From Deroplatys truncata (Eukaryota; Arthropoda; Insecta; Mantodea; Mantidae), in the NCBI GenBank assembly GCA_030765065.1, contig CM060990.1, positions 661,366,618-661,430,617 on the forward strand: 64,000 nt of DNA. The letters are read 5' to 3'. Within the stretch, counting starts at the first letter, position 1; every line of letters starts with the position of its first letter. A program made the translations under genes and the position numbers. Shown here one piece after another: positions 33,091 to 44,834 of the stretch. The notes beneath the pieces are model-generated. The model did no database searches and was not told the origin of the DNA. It was given only the letters and a program-made list of their open reading frames with translations.

Positions 33091-35605
33091 AAACTAATAC
33101 GCAGAGTTTTAACACTGGGCCACGCGAGAAGGAACATTGGTAGGGGTATTGATATATGGACATAGCTTAAGTTAAGAAAACATCGCACATTCTAAACCTG
33201 ATATACATTCGTGACTCTTCCGGTATTCTCGGCTCTTCTATGAGTTACTCTTGTGTGTAATTTTAAAGCTGTGTAACGCATATGAATGCGCCTGCGTTAA
33301 AAAGATTTAGCGGCTATTGAGAGGGATCCTTCCGAGGAATTTTTCGGCAACTTACGCAAATGACACTTCGCTTAATTATTGTTATAGAAGTAATTAATTC
33401 ATAAATTCAACAGTCGGCAACTCTTCTCAAACTGAACATTTTAATCAACATTAACCTTTATCAGCTAACTAAACTGGTGCTATCCTTTCAAAATACACTC
33501 GCGCATACCCTGAGATAAAGAACTCGTAGCCATACCACTAGAACAGCTGGCACACCAGACAACGCAGAACAAGATGACATAAAACTTATCAACAGAGCAG
33601 GTAATATTAGATGTTATAAATTGAAGCAGGGAGCGGCATCAAAGTTGTCGCACCACGAATGGCATCAACCTATTCGCTGAATAAAGTATAAGACAAAGAA
33701 GCTTAAAAAATATGTTCATAGATAATCATTCATTAATGCTGATAGTGTTTATTGAAACAAATGATAACACAGCATACAATCTCGAGAACCTAAAAAAGCA
33801 AGGAAAAGCATTTAAATAATCTGAAATGCGTACGATTTAAGCAGTTTAAAGCTACCAGCTACACGTAATGTGGCATATCAGATGACCTTTCAAAACAACG
33901 ATGCGCTTTTCTACTGGTATAACCAATTCCAGATATAAAAAGTGCTTTCTACATTAAACGTTTAGTTGGTATCCAGTAACTCACGTTTAAATTGCGCAAC
34001 TATGTGTTAAAATAGTCCTATTTTCGCTGGTCAATTAAGTCACAACTATGGATTAATTAAGCAAGAATCTTTCCGTACTTAAAGCAATGACAACGGGGGC
34101 AAAACTGAGGATTGCAGCAAAGGAACACTGGAATCTGCAAAGCAGCCTAAAAGAAGGAAGTATTTAAATGTTAACAAATGACAATTTTATTAACAAAAGA
34201 TGTTACCTTAACCCTACATGCTGTTCACAAAGAAGTCAATTGTCCAAAACTCATCCTTGCCACGAAGCAGGTGCAGAGAGAACACCACACAAGTCTTGCT
34301 GCATAAAGAGGTCGAACAATTAATCCCCAAGCATTTTATATGCAAACATCCCCACCCCTACTTCCTATCTAAAGCGTCACCAAAGCCACCGGAATATTCT
34401 GGCCTATCTAGAACAAAATCAAACTACCTACATTTGAGCTGAGCCTTCCGGAATGAGCAGGTCTATCAAACTCATTCTGGGAGGGCCGACCCCGTGTTAG
34501 GCATACCGACCTAACTCTACATGTGCTCGCCACAATATGTATCTGTAGCACCGCAAACAGTGATATTAGCTAGTTCTTGTTCATACCTTCATACCCCTAC
34601 AATCAATGCTCAGAATTTACTAAACGTTAAAAACATTATAAAAGGGTTCAGTTTGAAAGGTTTAAAATATGAAACGAAGTTAAAATCATTGTAGTAGTGT
34701 AGTTTAAATGAAAAAACAGAAAATTCTAAAACTCTCGGGTTGCGGAACTTTAAGAAAAATAAAACGCAATGAAGTTGGAAAGTTGATGATAAAATCTTTC
34801 GAGAATGTCAACATATTTGATTTACAAGCTCTTGGAAAATTTCAACTGGAAAATATTATTCAAGATGAATGGCGGAAAAGTTACTGAGAATTCTGTACGC
34901 TGTCGCGAAATAGTAAATTGCTGCGAGAATGGCTGTGAACGGATTTTACAAATTTAAATACTGCAATATCAATCCCCTTTGTTTTCTTTGACTTTAATTA
35001 AATCAGTGGAATAACAAATGGAAATTTAATCCGAAGTTAAATTCTGCATATTGAGTAGTTGAGGGCGAGACACTGCTTCTTTTATCCTTCTGTTTTCTCT
35101 TCTCCCTTGGTTGTTAATGGTCTAATCCGTTACTGTTGAGAATGCCTTGCAAATGCTGAGATTTGTGAACTATTAATACCATCTGGGACACTTGAAGATT
35201 GTCGAAATATGTGCTGTATTTTCTAAAAGCATTCATCGATTGGGAATTCGTAAAATAGGCCACATACACTGTAACACACTCGCAGGTTTTGGTATACTTT
35301 TATTTCAAATCTATGAAAATCCAAAAATTGTGTGCGTTCTTCCGATTTTTTCGACTGTTTTACCTTATACTCAGAACATAAAACACATCGTGTGCACAAA
35401 ATTTTAACGAGTTATGTCGTACCGTTGAAAATATATTTTTTCTATTCATAATTAACCAGGTTTCGATATGGTAGCATGAAATGCTCCTTGGATCCTGCAG
35501 TTTATGTCATATCTCCATAATTTTTAATTTGAGCTTAGTATGCAAAAAATAAAATGTGCAGGAATATCTTCATTTTAATTAGTTTGGGAGAAAAAAATTA
35601 TGTAT
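33091..35605. other. No gene recognised (except R-E 33480-33550 and a hairpin near 34443)
   Basis: AT-rich sequence. GCCTTCCGGAATGAG (34443-34457) and CTCATTCTGGGAGG (34471-34484) form an imperfect hairpin with a 13-base loop. No coding frame is recognised. Confidence 0.3.
33480..33550 (-). repeat. R-E core copy 2, tRNA-like
   Basis: Minus strand reads GCTGTTCTAGTGGTATGGCT, then GAGTTCTTTATCTCAGGGTA and TGCGCGAGTG. The first block resembles the A-box region of tRNAs of the TCTAGTGG type. No convincing B box, so it is not a functional tRNA. Confidence 0.45.
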
Positions 35606-36657
35606 TGAGGCAGTGGTTTTAACACAAATGATTTCAGTCAAATTATATAATAAGTAAATTCAATAGCAGCCCTCCTTGAAGCAATATGTGTATGTAATAA
35701 TTGGTAAAATGTATGTAACAGTCACAGTATATGTTTATATTATTGTATACATGTTCAATAATGTTATATGAATGTATTAATTTAATAATATAGGACCTGT
35801 GAGAATAATAAGGTAAACGTTGCTAAAAATGAGGTAACCTTGAGGCAATAATGAGTTTGAGAGTTTAAATGTTACTTGTGATTCTTGGAAGCATTAATGT
35901 AATTTTAGTGACAGCTTATAAAAATAGCCAATCAACAACCAGAAAAAAAAGCTTTAGTTAAATGCAGGTATTCTATTGGAGTAAAAATAGCAAATCAGAC
36001 ACTTGAAATACAGAAATTTACAAGTTTAGACGGTTGAAATCTAGTCAGTTACCTGCGGACAGTGTTTGTAACCGGATGCATGATGCGTCCTCGAGAAATA
36101 TAATACGTATTCGTGGGAGACGAAAATAGTATATGTATTAAAAAATGCAAGTATTAAATAAAAGAATCTCACAGATCTCAATATCAGTGAAGTGCTATTT
36201 AATTTGTGTCAAGGATTAATAAAAAGGAGTGAATTAAAACTTACAATCTATATAAGCCTACATTCTTGTCGCATCACGCCCTGCCAAGACTTCCATGTCT
36301 AACAATAATACTGATGCAGCCGAGGCAAACAAATATTTCATACTTAAAGAAACAGTTTAATTACAAAGTTAATATTTTTTAAACTTGGGGCGAAGGCTAC
36401 CGGAAACCGGGTACTATATGTGCGATTGCAACGAATTTCAAGTTCGGCTCCCCAACAGTTGAAATATAACACAACTCCTTTAATACAGCATCTACAAACT
36501 GACTTTTCATACGTAGCAGCAAACAACGTAAAAGAACAATACGACCTATTTCAAATTGGCTTCCATACGTGGGGCAGAAACCAACTTCTTCAAATTGGCG
36601 TCCATACGTGGACCTAAATAAATAAACAGTTCCAACGTAAAGAACAATACTTCTTCA
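35606..36657 (+). mobile_element. Solo LTR, family LTR-A (fossil)
   Basis: About 1052 bp from TGAGGCAGTGG to AATACTTCTTCA. The flanks GTAT and GTTA(T) are an imperfect 4-bp duplication. Two motifs like GCCAATCAAC occur in the first half, and AATAAA-like signals near 36215. The 3' part holds tandem copies of TTCAAATTGGCxTCCATACG. No internal region attached, so it is a solo fossil. Confidence 0.8.
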
Positions 36658-37810
36658 GTTATATACATGTTATTGAATTCAACTTTTTGAGTACGAGTTA
36701 CGAAAAACAATTTAGCTGACGAATTTATTTTTAACTAGTGCATAACAGTTTTAAATCCGTAATTACTGAAGCTTTTCTAAAGATTTAAAGTTAAGATATA
36801 AACTGTGATAAAGGAGCCATTTCAGAAGTGATAAATGCTAAAAAAAAAACTTTGAAGGAAATGTACTTTAAAGTTAAGTACGGTGTCCTAAATAATACAG
36901 GATCAATTAAATAGCTATTTGTAGCAATCAACTGTTGGTATTAAAAAACCAAATTTTGTAGCATGAAGGTACAAGGTTTCACTAATAAAAATGTAAAAAA
37001 AACCAAAGGAAAGCTTTTTCACATGTTTCGCCAAATTTCACAGGTACACCCGTGGACAAAATAAATGAGTCACATCCTGAACGCAATAGTCCTACACAGC
37101 ACAGCGCCTTATTTACACTATACGCAATATAGTTGTGTAGCTGCTGCAGCAAACAGTACGGCATCATTAAACATGCTACATCCCATGTGTCTTCTCTGTA
37201 GCGCTGTGGCAAAGTGTATAGTACTTCTGCGGTTAAGACACAGATTCGCTTCCTGCATGTAGTAAACACTTTTTTCTTCTGTTAATAATGTTCAATCAAC
37301 ACATAGTGACTACTATTTTCGATTTACTCCATTTCAAACAAGTTCATATGTAATAGTTATTACGATGCAAAATACCTGGCTAAACAATTTCATCATGATC
37401 GTATATCTGTATCTTGTTGGATATCACAAAACGGTTTGTGTGTGTTGTGGTAGCTTGGCACTGAACAGTGTGCAATACACGGTAATACTTCAGAATATTT
37501 TGATTCCTTCTGTGGGGATAAAATATCCTGATGGAATTGAATTCGCACAGGATTCTGGGCACAAAATCAAGAAGCCTGGAATGTTGTAGCTTCTCGTCCA
37601 GGTTACTACAGGATTTAATTTCATCTATAACCCGAAAATAAGGGCAATTATAGGTGCTCACGATTACCCCATATTAATTTTGTTTATTTTTTGTGTGTTT
37701 TAGATTTGAATTGTGTGTTTATGTGCATACATATGCCTAAAACTTAAAATTCTAACGTTATTATTATGTTGTACACATCCATTCATAAAATGAACATAAA
37801 TATAAGAATA
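36658..37810. other. No gene recognised
   Basis: AT-rich sequence. The longest frames (under 100 codons) show no domain. Confidence 0.3.
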
Positions 37811-37876
37811 ACTAATGCGAGATTTAAACCGAGAAGCTTATGAGCGCAAGCGATGCCTTCTTAACCTCTCAGCCAA
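37811..37876 (-). mobile_element. tRNA-like head, likely SINE
   Basis: On the minus strand TTGGCTGAGAGGTTAAG (A box of the Leu/Ser type) is followed about 45 bases later by CGGTTTAAATCTCGC (B-box-like). The spacing fits a tRNA, and GCTT/AAGC could form part of an anticodon stem around CAT. The acceptor ends do not pair convincingly, so this is a tRNA-derived SINE head or tRNA pseudogene. Confidence 0.5.
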
Positions 37877-38698
37877 CGAAACGTTTTTCCGTGCTCTGTT
37901 TTCAGTAGCTAATAAGCGTCACCACCGAGAAACACGTTATAAGGTGACTATTGCGCTCACGGGGCAGAGACCATTTTGCATTTCCTGCGTGTGCGTTGTG
38001 AACACAGCGATCGTCATATAGAATCTGGGGATGACCTTTTTTCTTGCCATGAAAGTGTAATAACAAAGACTGGTCAAGTCCAAAACTCACCTAGTAAATC
38101 GATGAGAATTGGTTTTGCCATAAGGGTAAAACTGTGTTGCTATAAAATCCAAATAGTCAAATTTCTACGAAAACTTAATAAAAAAACCTAACAACTGGAT
38201 TAAGTTTCGTAGGAAGAAAATTATGTAGTCACCGAGGAAGCGACTAAGATGTTGGGGCAAGCAGGTAGCAAGCTACACCCACTTAATAGGTATAAATGTG
38301 ACAAACAAGGCATTTTTGTCACATTTCTGATCCTTGTCTTGCACTGAAGTATGGAAAACTCTTCAAGACCTCACTAGTAAGCTACTACCTGAAAAAAGTT
38401 TGCTAAACGAGTTACAGGCGCAACATTTTCTCTACCCTAACCTTTATAAATGTATATGTACACTAAAGTTCTTAAAAAGGGGGCCCATATCCCTAGATCG
38501 CAATAGTATCTTCCCGTTCTACAAGGTATGCACCTGCAAGTAACCAACCCTCCAGCCGGTATTCGTTTATGTGACTGGACTGAAAAAAAATCCATGCAGT
38601 TAAAGCCGAACCAACGATATATAATAAATCATATAATGTACATTCAAATATAAATTCGGTTATAATATCGAATAGTATTATAATAATGTAAAATGAAA
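37877..38698. other. No gene recognised
   Basis: Possibly part of the SINE next to it (37880-38020 is GC-richer), otherwise AT-rich sequence with no motif. Confidence 0.3.
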
Positions 38699-39173
38699 CG
38701 GTGGTTCGGATACCGCCTCTATGAAAGTGTCTCGCTACAATTGGTACAGAAGGAAATGCTAGACTAATTCAACATAATTGGCCTTCTAGAGGAAGGGGAT
38801 AAGAATTGTTTGCGTGTGTTGTTGAACTGAACCAAAGCTATTACATTTATAAAATAGCTTTCATCAGCGACATAGAGATGAAGAGTTGTGTGTTTATTTC
38901 TACGTTTTTTTATATTTCATTTCCGTCTAAATTCAACGGAACATTGCCTTAACGATGCTCGGCCAGTGAGAACTTGTAGCGTGTAATGTTACCCTTCGGC
39001 AGTTCGGCCATATTTTTGGAGAGAGAAAGTCCCTACAAATCCAGCTGCTAATAATTATGCTTAAGGAACATAGCAGCTCACGCTGGCAGAGGGTGGGTCC
39101 ACCTTTGTCATTACCGACGTAATCAGCTGCGTCCCCTTATGGGCCACTTTTTATGATCGTCAGTACATACTTT
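38699..39173 (+). repeat. R-D dispersed repeat, copy 1
   Basis: GCCTCTATGAAAGTGTCTCG, CTACAATTGGTAC, TAGAGGAAGGGGATAAGAAT, GCTTTCATCAGCGACAT, ATGTTACCCTTCGGCAGTTC and TTATGGGCCACTTTTTATG match, in order, the reverse complement of 59934-60402 at about three-quarters identity. No long frame is shared, so it looks non-coding. Class unknown. Confidence 0.75.
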
Positions 39174-39394
39174 ATATTACAGTATTTGTATAAAGATAAT
39201 TAATAAATTCAGAGGCCCTAGTAATGAGTTCTTGCGAAGGAAAACAAACTAACAAACTTAACTTTCAAACACATTTCGTCCGTTCCCCACTTAAACTAGT
39301 AATATGGAGTATTTAAAAAATGTCAAACGCTACGAAAAAATAATTAATGTAAACACGTAACATTCTTCATCAACTACAAACTTGCATATATACT
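39174..39394. other. No gene recognised
   Basis: AT-rich gap between R-D and the LINE remnant. Confidence 0.3.
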
Positions 39395-40680
39395 AATGCA
39401 AACTTAGTCCAGTAATATTTAACCTATTTATAGATTATATTATAGAAGAGAGAAAAAATTTGGTAAGCATTACCAGCTATCAACAAGGAAATATTACTGT
39501 TTGCATTTCAGTTGTAGGTTTAATTAAAGCTATTGAAGCAATTGGAAAATACTGTAAAGATTGGGGGCTGAGAATACACAAAAAGAAATCAAAAATCATG
39601 ATCTTTAAGAAAGGATATATACTAAGAAAGACCGAAAATTTGTATTAGGAAGGAACGGAGTTGGAAGTAGTGAAGAAAATTGATTATCTAGGAGTAAGGC
39701 TCAATAGTGCAGGGGATTGTACTAGTACTAGCAAAGGTGAAACCAACAATACAGGTAATCAAAGATTGTGAATAAAATACCAGAAATGCAAATGACATGG
39801 CTAGGAAGGATGTATAGCACGTGCTGAAAGCAATGATGTTATACCCAGCAGAGATATGAGGGTTGGAAAAAAAGTTGAGAAAATTCAAATGCTATACATA
39901 CTAATTTTTGTAAAATAACCCTGGGATTGCCAAGAAGCTCGCCGAATGGAGTAGCACAAGCAGAACTAGGGAGGGTGCGAGTTAAAGACAAAATTGTAGA
40001 AAGGGCAATCAAATACTGGTTCAGAATAAAGCTACTAGAAGAAAATGATATACTAAAGCAACGCTGGGTTGTACAGGAGAAAATGGGAAAAAAAGGAAAC
40101 TTGGATGCACAAGATACAGACAACACTGGAAGAAATAGGAATGGGAGAAACATGATAAACAGAAGGAAACAACAAAATTAAGGGTTTCTGGAAAGAAATT
40201 AGAACAAGAATGGAGGATATTGAAAAGCAGGAAATTATAGGTTGTTTCAAGGAAAAAGGTCATTAATAGATTTAAAATATTTGAAAACAGAATTGGAAAA
40301 AGAAAGATACGTCGAAGTATGCAACAAAGAAGCCAGAATGGACGTGCATAGGCGAGGACAGGTGTAATGACTTAAAGTGGAACAGGGAGAAAGGGTGGAA
40401 GATGCACTAAATGTAATTGATTACATGACAATTGGCATTATTTTCTTGAATGCGAGGATACGAATAGAGGAAGAGAGAATTTAATACTAGAGAAATGGAA
40501 AAATGTATCAATAGAGCTAAGAACTAGGACGATTTTTAATACAAAATCAAATGAATATATGGAGAAAACAGGAAAGTATTTAGGAAAATTAAGGTTCAAA
40601 TGGTTAAAAGAAATGTGAAGCAAATTGGAGAAAATACGCAAAAAGGTTAACAAGGCAAAAAGTAAACTGTGAATACATTA
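39395..40680 (+). mobile_element. LINE remnant: reverse transcriptase to C-terminal region
   Basis: From about 39403 a frame reads LSPVIFNLFIDYI (reverse transcriptase domain 4), later WGLRIHKKKSKIMIF (domain 6) and VVKKIDYLGVRLNSAGD (domain 7). The catalytic FADD/YADD segment that should lie between is unrecognisable. Past several stops and frame changes, 39900-40180 reads ITLGLPRSSPNGVAQAELG and KDKIVERAIKYW, typical of LINE C-terminal regions. A last piece near 40440-40610 reads FLECEDTNRERE and KTGKYLGKLRF. It is 5' truncated and dead. It is a different family from the LINE at 14512. The clade is not assigned. Confidence 0.75.
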
Positions 40681-41060
40681 TACTTCCCCATTGTATATAC
40701 AGTGGAATGTTAAATATAAGGGGAAGAAAATAAGCAACTCCCGGAGGGAGTAACGCATTGGGTAAATTGTATATGAAGTTTAAAGAGACAACAAATCATT
40801 CGTTTATTCATACTAGTCGGCTATGGGTGTGTGTGGTGGAAAGAGAAACTAAACGGTTACGAAACAGGTGGGCGGGGCATCGGAAGGACAGTCGGTAAAC
40901 AGAACATCCACAGTTCGAATTGATTTTATTAGCGAGTCTGAGACCTGCAAATGTAGTACTGTTTTCATTGTGACTGTACATTCCCCTCTGATCCCCAGTC
41001 CTATTGTCAACAAAAACAGTGGCGATCTTCTCCAAGCGGATCCATATCGTGGTCGACTAT
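40681..41060. other. No gene recognised
   Basis: Sequence between the LINE remnant and the mariner. The plus strand 40860-41040 is moderately GC-rich with short frames only. Confidence 0.3.
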
Positions 41061-41062
41061 TA

Positions 41063-42350
41063 AAGGGTATTTCAATAAGTGTCCTATCTTTATGTGTTAG
41101 CTGCCGTTGTTATTGAGTTACAGCCGCCATTTTTTCATGTGGTTACAGTTGTTATTGATAAATAGCCATGGAGCGCTACAGCATTCAGCAACCCGTAGAA
41201 ATTGTGAAAATGTATTATCAAAGTGTATTATCTGTTCGCCAAACCTTCCGTGTATTCCGTGAAGTTTACGGTGTGCATAACCATCCCTGCGAGAGAACGA
41301 TTCGGCGTTTGATCGATAAAGTTGAAAGAAGTGGTTCTGTCAGCGATCAAAGAATGCCTGTACGTAATCAACGTAAGCGCTCCAACGAAAACATAGGTGC
41401 CGTTCGTGAGAGTGTACGCGAGAATGGAAACAAATCAATTGCTCGTCGAGCGCAAGAACTGGGGGTTTCGCCGACCACAACTTGGCAAATTATGCATCTG
41501 GACTTGAAGTGTCACGCTTACAAAATGGTGATAACACAAGAACTAAAGTCCAACGACCATAGGTTGCGCCGTGTATTCGCTGACTGGGCTATAGAGCCAT
41601 GGAAGCTGACCCGGATTTTTGTCGAAAAATCATGTTCAGCGAAGAAGTCCACTTTTGGATGGATGTTTGTCTTAAACAAAATTGCCGCTATTGGAGCAAT
41701 CACAATCCAATGCAGATTCAAGAACGACCATTTCATCCCCAAAAGGTTACTGTGTGGTGTGGATTTTGGTATGGTGGAATCATTGGTCCATATTTTTTCC
41801 AAGATGAAGATGGAGTAGCTCTAACTGTCAACGTAGAAAGATACCGGGCTCTTATAAGGGACTATTTTTGGCTTAAATTGGATGGCATGGATCTCGGAAA
41901 CCTCTGGTTCCAGCAAGATGGTGCTACATGTCAATAATGCTCTCGAAACAATCGATGTTTTGAAGGAGAATTTCAGAGGTTTCATCATTTCCCGTGGTGG
42001 TGATGTTAAATGGCCCCCGAGGTTATGTGATTTAACGCCGTTGGATTACTTCTTGTGGGGTTATGTTAAATCTCGAATTTATGTCAACAAGCCAGAAACA
42101 GCAAATGATCTTATGAATAACATCACGCGTGTTATTCGTGAAGTTGGACCTAATTTACGTTCTTCTGTCATTGAAAATTGGGTCAACCGTATACGCGCAA
42201 CCCAACGAAGTCGCGGCGGTCACTTAACTGATATTCTCTTCCACACGTAATGACAATTATGTTCCAAAATAAAAAAGGAATAAACCTCTTATCATTTATA
42301 GAACGTGTTTTATTTAAGTTCAAAGATAGGACACTTGTTAAAAGACCCTT
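41063..42350 (+). mobile_element. Tc1/mariner transposon, DD41D type, inactive
   Basis: A complete 1288-bp element flanked by TA (41061-41062 and 42351-42352). The inverted ends are AAGGGTATTTCAATAAG on the left and AAGGGTCTTTTAACAAG on the right, both continuing TGTCCTATCTTT. One transposase is spread over three frames. The first (from ATG 41168) has the DNA-binding helix-turn-helix region (MERYSIQQPVEIVKMYYQ...). The next (41599-41937) has FSEEVHFW and WFQQDGATC. The third (to 42250) has PPRLCDLTPLDYFLWGYV and SRGGHLTDILFHT. Frameshifts lie near 41590 and near 41935. The second and third catalytic Asp codons are 124 nt apart, 41 codons plus one base, which fits the DD41D (rosa-like) group. 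The first catalytic Asp is replaced by Glu. It is therefore non-autonomous. Confidence 0.93.
41168..42250 (+). pseudogene. Mariner transposase pseudogene
   Basis: The enzyme cuts and joins DNA at the element's inverted ends in the nucleus. Family landmarks are present in order: N-terminal helix-turn-helix domain, a second domain with ARRAQELGVSPTTTWQI, and the catalytic core with WFQQDGAT and CDLTPLDYFLWG. The total coding length of about 360 codons equals the family's usual size, so nothing large is missing. Two small indels break the frame, and the first acidic residue reads E (FSEE) instead of the usual D (FSDE). Otherwise conserved wording suggests a fairly young death. Confidence 0.9.
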
Positions 42351-42352
42351 TA

Positions 42353-42730
42353 CATTCTATATTACAACATTATTCAAAAACTTATTCTTTTGTCCACCAC
42401 ACAGTTTCTGCCAGAAATATTTTCTAACTAAGCGACGATAAATGGTCAAAGTTCAAAGAAATAACACTTATTTACTTACACAGTCTTACTAACTGGAATT
42501 TCTTCTTTAATTTGTTATATCTTTTATCACTTTAGACAACATACTTATATTTTAAATACGGTAAAGCACCTGCCAAGTGTTGCGTGAATTACACTCAAAA
42601 CTCCTACACACTTAAAGAGTAGAGCGGTTAGCTTTAGCGCATCTTTTAGGGGAAGTTTTTCTCCAGAAACTTGTGCTGTGTCAAGTACTTTAGCTTCGGT
42701 CTGTTCAACCCATGCGGTTTCTTTCTTTGC
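42353..42730. other. No gene recognised
   Basis: AT-rich sequence between the mariner and LTR-B copy 2. Confidence 0.3.
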
Positions 42731-42734
42731 AAAT

Positions 42735-43566
42735 TGACGCAGTATTTTATATCACAACACTGTGAATGCCAGAGTGATTGTAGTGTAAATTAACATTATT
42801 GTATGACATTGATTTGAGATGTTTGTTAATTATAAGCATTGTTAGGAAATAAGTTTACACGGCCTCACTGAAACTGACAATAGGAGCGGGTAACAATGTA
42901 GCGAGGTGGTGATTGTTTATCAATTAGAAGAGACAAACAAATGACGTCAGATTAGGGCGCTTTTCTTAGAAATGGAGGGAATATCTTCCCTAGAGCATAT
43001 GTGTTCATAATTTTGATTGGATATAAAAATAGACGCTAATGTTGGCGCGCTTTATTAACAAATAGCAGTTCTGCTATAATGTTTAGGCTTATCGGGGTGA
43101 GGGAGTATAAAGAGCTGAAGCCAGAGACGGGTAACGCTCAGTCCAACAGAATCATTCGCGGGTTATACGTCGCACAGTTTTACAGAATCATTCACAAGGC
43201 AAACGTCGCGCAGTTCTACAGAATCTCTCGCGTCGTAAAGTTAGTTAAAAGATGTGAAATACGCGAATTAATAATGTGCGGCAAATAAGTGATAATAGTT
43301 ACATTCGAAAATATAACACTTTCAGTCGGGCGTGTATCAAAAGTAAACATTTGAAATTAATGAAGTGTGAAGGCAATAAAAGTGTAAAAATAAATTCTTT
43401 TATTAGTGTTATATTTTAGTAACAACTCCTTTCCGTTTACACACCCTGTTCAAGAGATTTGCTCGACGAGTAATAATAGCTAGCCGGAGGACAAAGAACT
43501 CAAAATTAAAAATAGTAAAACAATAACAGGCGCTCAGCAATAAGATAGCACGAAGATACCGCGACA
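42735..43566 (+). mobile_element. Solo LTR, family LTR-B (fossil), best-defined copy
   Basis: 832 bp from TGACGCAGTATTTT to GATACCGCGACA with a perfect 4-bp duplication AAAT (42731-42734 and 43567-43570). TGACGTCA at 42942-42949, TATAAA at 43106-43111, an AATAAA at 43375-43380 and a second near 43389 define U3, R and U5 in plus orientation. No internal region. TG...CA ends and a 4-bp target agree with a gypsy-like origin. Confidence 0.9.
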
Positions 43567-43570
43567 AAAT

Positions 43571-44045
43571 GTATGCAAGTTTGTTTTCCCCATTTTTTAC
43601 TTTGAATAGTTTTTCTGTGGATTACATTTTCTGGTATGAATGATCCGTTTTGTCTAAGTATTGCAGATAGCTAAATTAAATTTTAGGAGAATAAAAACCC
43701 CATCTAAGGGCGTTGTGGATCTGCTTTAGTGTTAATAATTTCTTCGGTTAAATTAAAAAAAATAGTTTGAATCAATAGGCGGTATAGTTAGAAAAAACTC
43801 CCATCTGAATAAAAAAAAGTTTATTCGTCAAAAATATACCAGTGGACCTAGAAGGCGTGTATCTACATCCTTTAGCAATTTCAGGCTGATATCTGAAAAC
43901 AGTTTGAGATAATAGGTTATGAGTAGGGCAGATTTCACAATGCTGGGCTAGGGCATTTAATCTCTCCTTAAGCAAAAAGTGCTTAGTTACCTACAATGTG
44001 CCAAAACAGCATTCAGATGTTTATACCAGTAGCACAGGGGAATAA
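43571..44045. other. No gene recognised
   Basis: AT-rich sequence, short frames only. Confidence 0.3.
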
Positions 44046-44058
44046 ATTCCTAAGTGTT

Positions 44059-44821
44059 GGATTGGAGTGGTTGGTGAAGTGGAGGGTATTCGCCACCGAT
44101 CCAGGACTGAAAAATTAAATTTAGTTTATTTGTGGATGCTGTTTAACTGCTGTGGTCCTTAGCGTCCCATTCTATCTTGGGCGTGAAAGACTTGTAATTT
44201 TGTTCAGTGGCCTCTTTATCTGACTTGAGGTTCTTTTATGTGCCGTAAATCTATGACACGGGACCACCAGCTTTACTTCCCTATCCAGGAATGAATATGT
44301 TGTACCGACGTCCAACGAGGGGGCGCTCCAGGGAGAGGGGGAATAGGTGAAGGGACAGCGGGTACCCGGAACCAGGCGTGACGGCACAAAAATGAAAGGG
44401 TCTCTACAATTTCCAGTTGGAGATTCCCTGGCATTCGGACAGACAAGTCGGGGACCCCTTCCTACAAAGTTCCCAACGCCCCCCCCCAAAGGTGCGATCC
44501 TTATATCCCGACAACTAGCCGAAGGCCGAGGGACGGAGATAATGCACAGAGAGAATCCTTTTTCCCTGCCACTTTGCAACGAAACACCATCGCCAACACT
44601 TACAACCCTGAAACGATGAAACCGGATGAAGGATGAATTAAATTATTAATGGGACGAAATGGAAGGACAGAAATTTGGGGGCTGAAAGGAACCAATTCGT
44701 CTGTCGACCCGGGAAAACCCCGAAAAAATCCATGTATGAGACTGGGTGGTCACCAGGGATCGAACTCAGGATTTCTGAAATTCGGGCTACAAATCTTACC
44801 GCCCGAGCCATTCCACTATGC
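44059..44821 (-). mobile_element. Mosaic SINE: SINE2 head and body with SINE1 3' module
   Basis: A 13-bp duplication ATTCCTAAGTGTT (44046-44058 and 44822-44834) frames 763 bp. The minus strand begins with a tRNA-like head: TGGCTCGGGCGGTAAG (A box) and GAGTTCGATCCC (B box) about 42 bases on. Then comes GGATTTTTTCGGGGTTTTCC as in the SINE at 59361, a GC-rich body, and at 44287-44112 the 3' module of SINE1 (GGAAGTAAAGC, GATTTACGGCAC, AATGGGACGCTAAGG). A last ~50 bp are unlike either. The single outer duplication implies that the mosaic moved as one unit, or that SINE1 later inserted into the SINE2 tail. Confidence 0.75.
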
Positions 44822-44834
44822 ATTCCTAAGTGTT

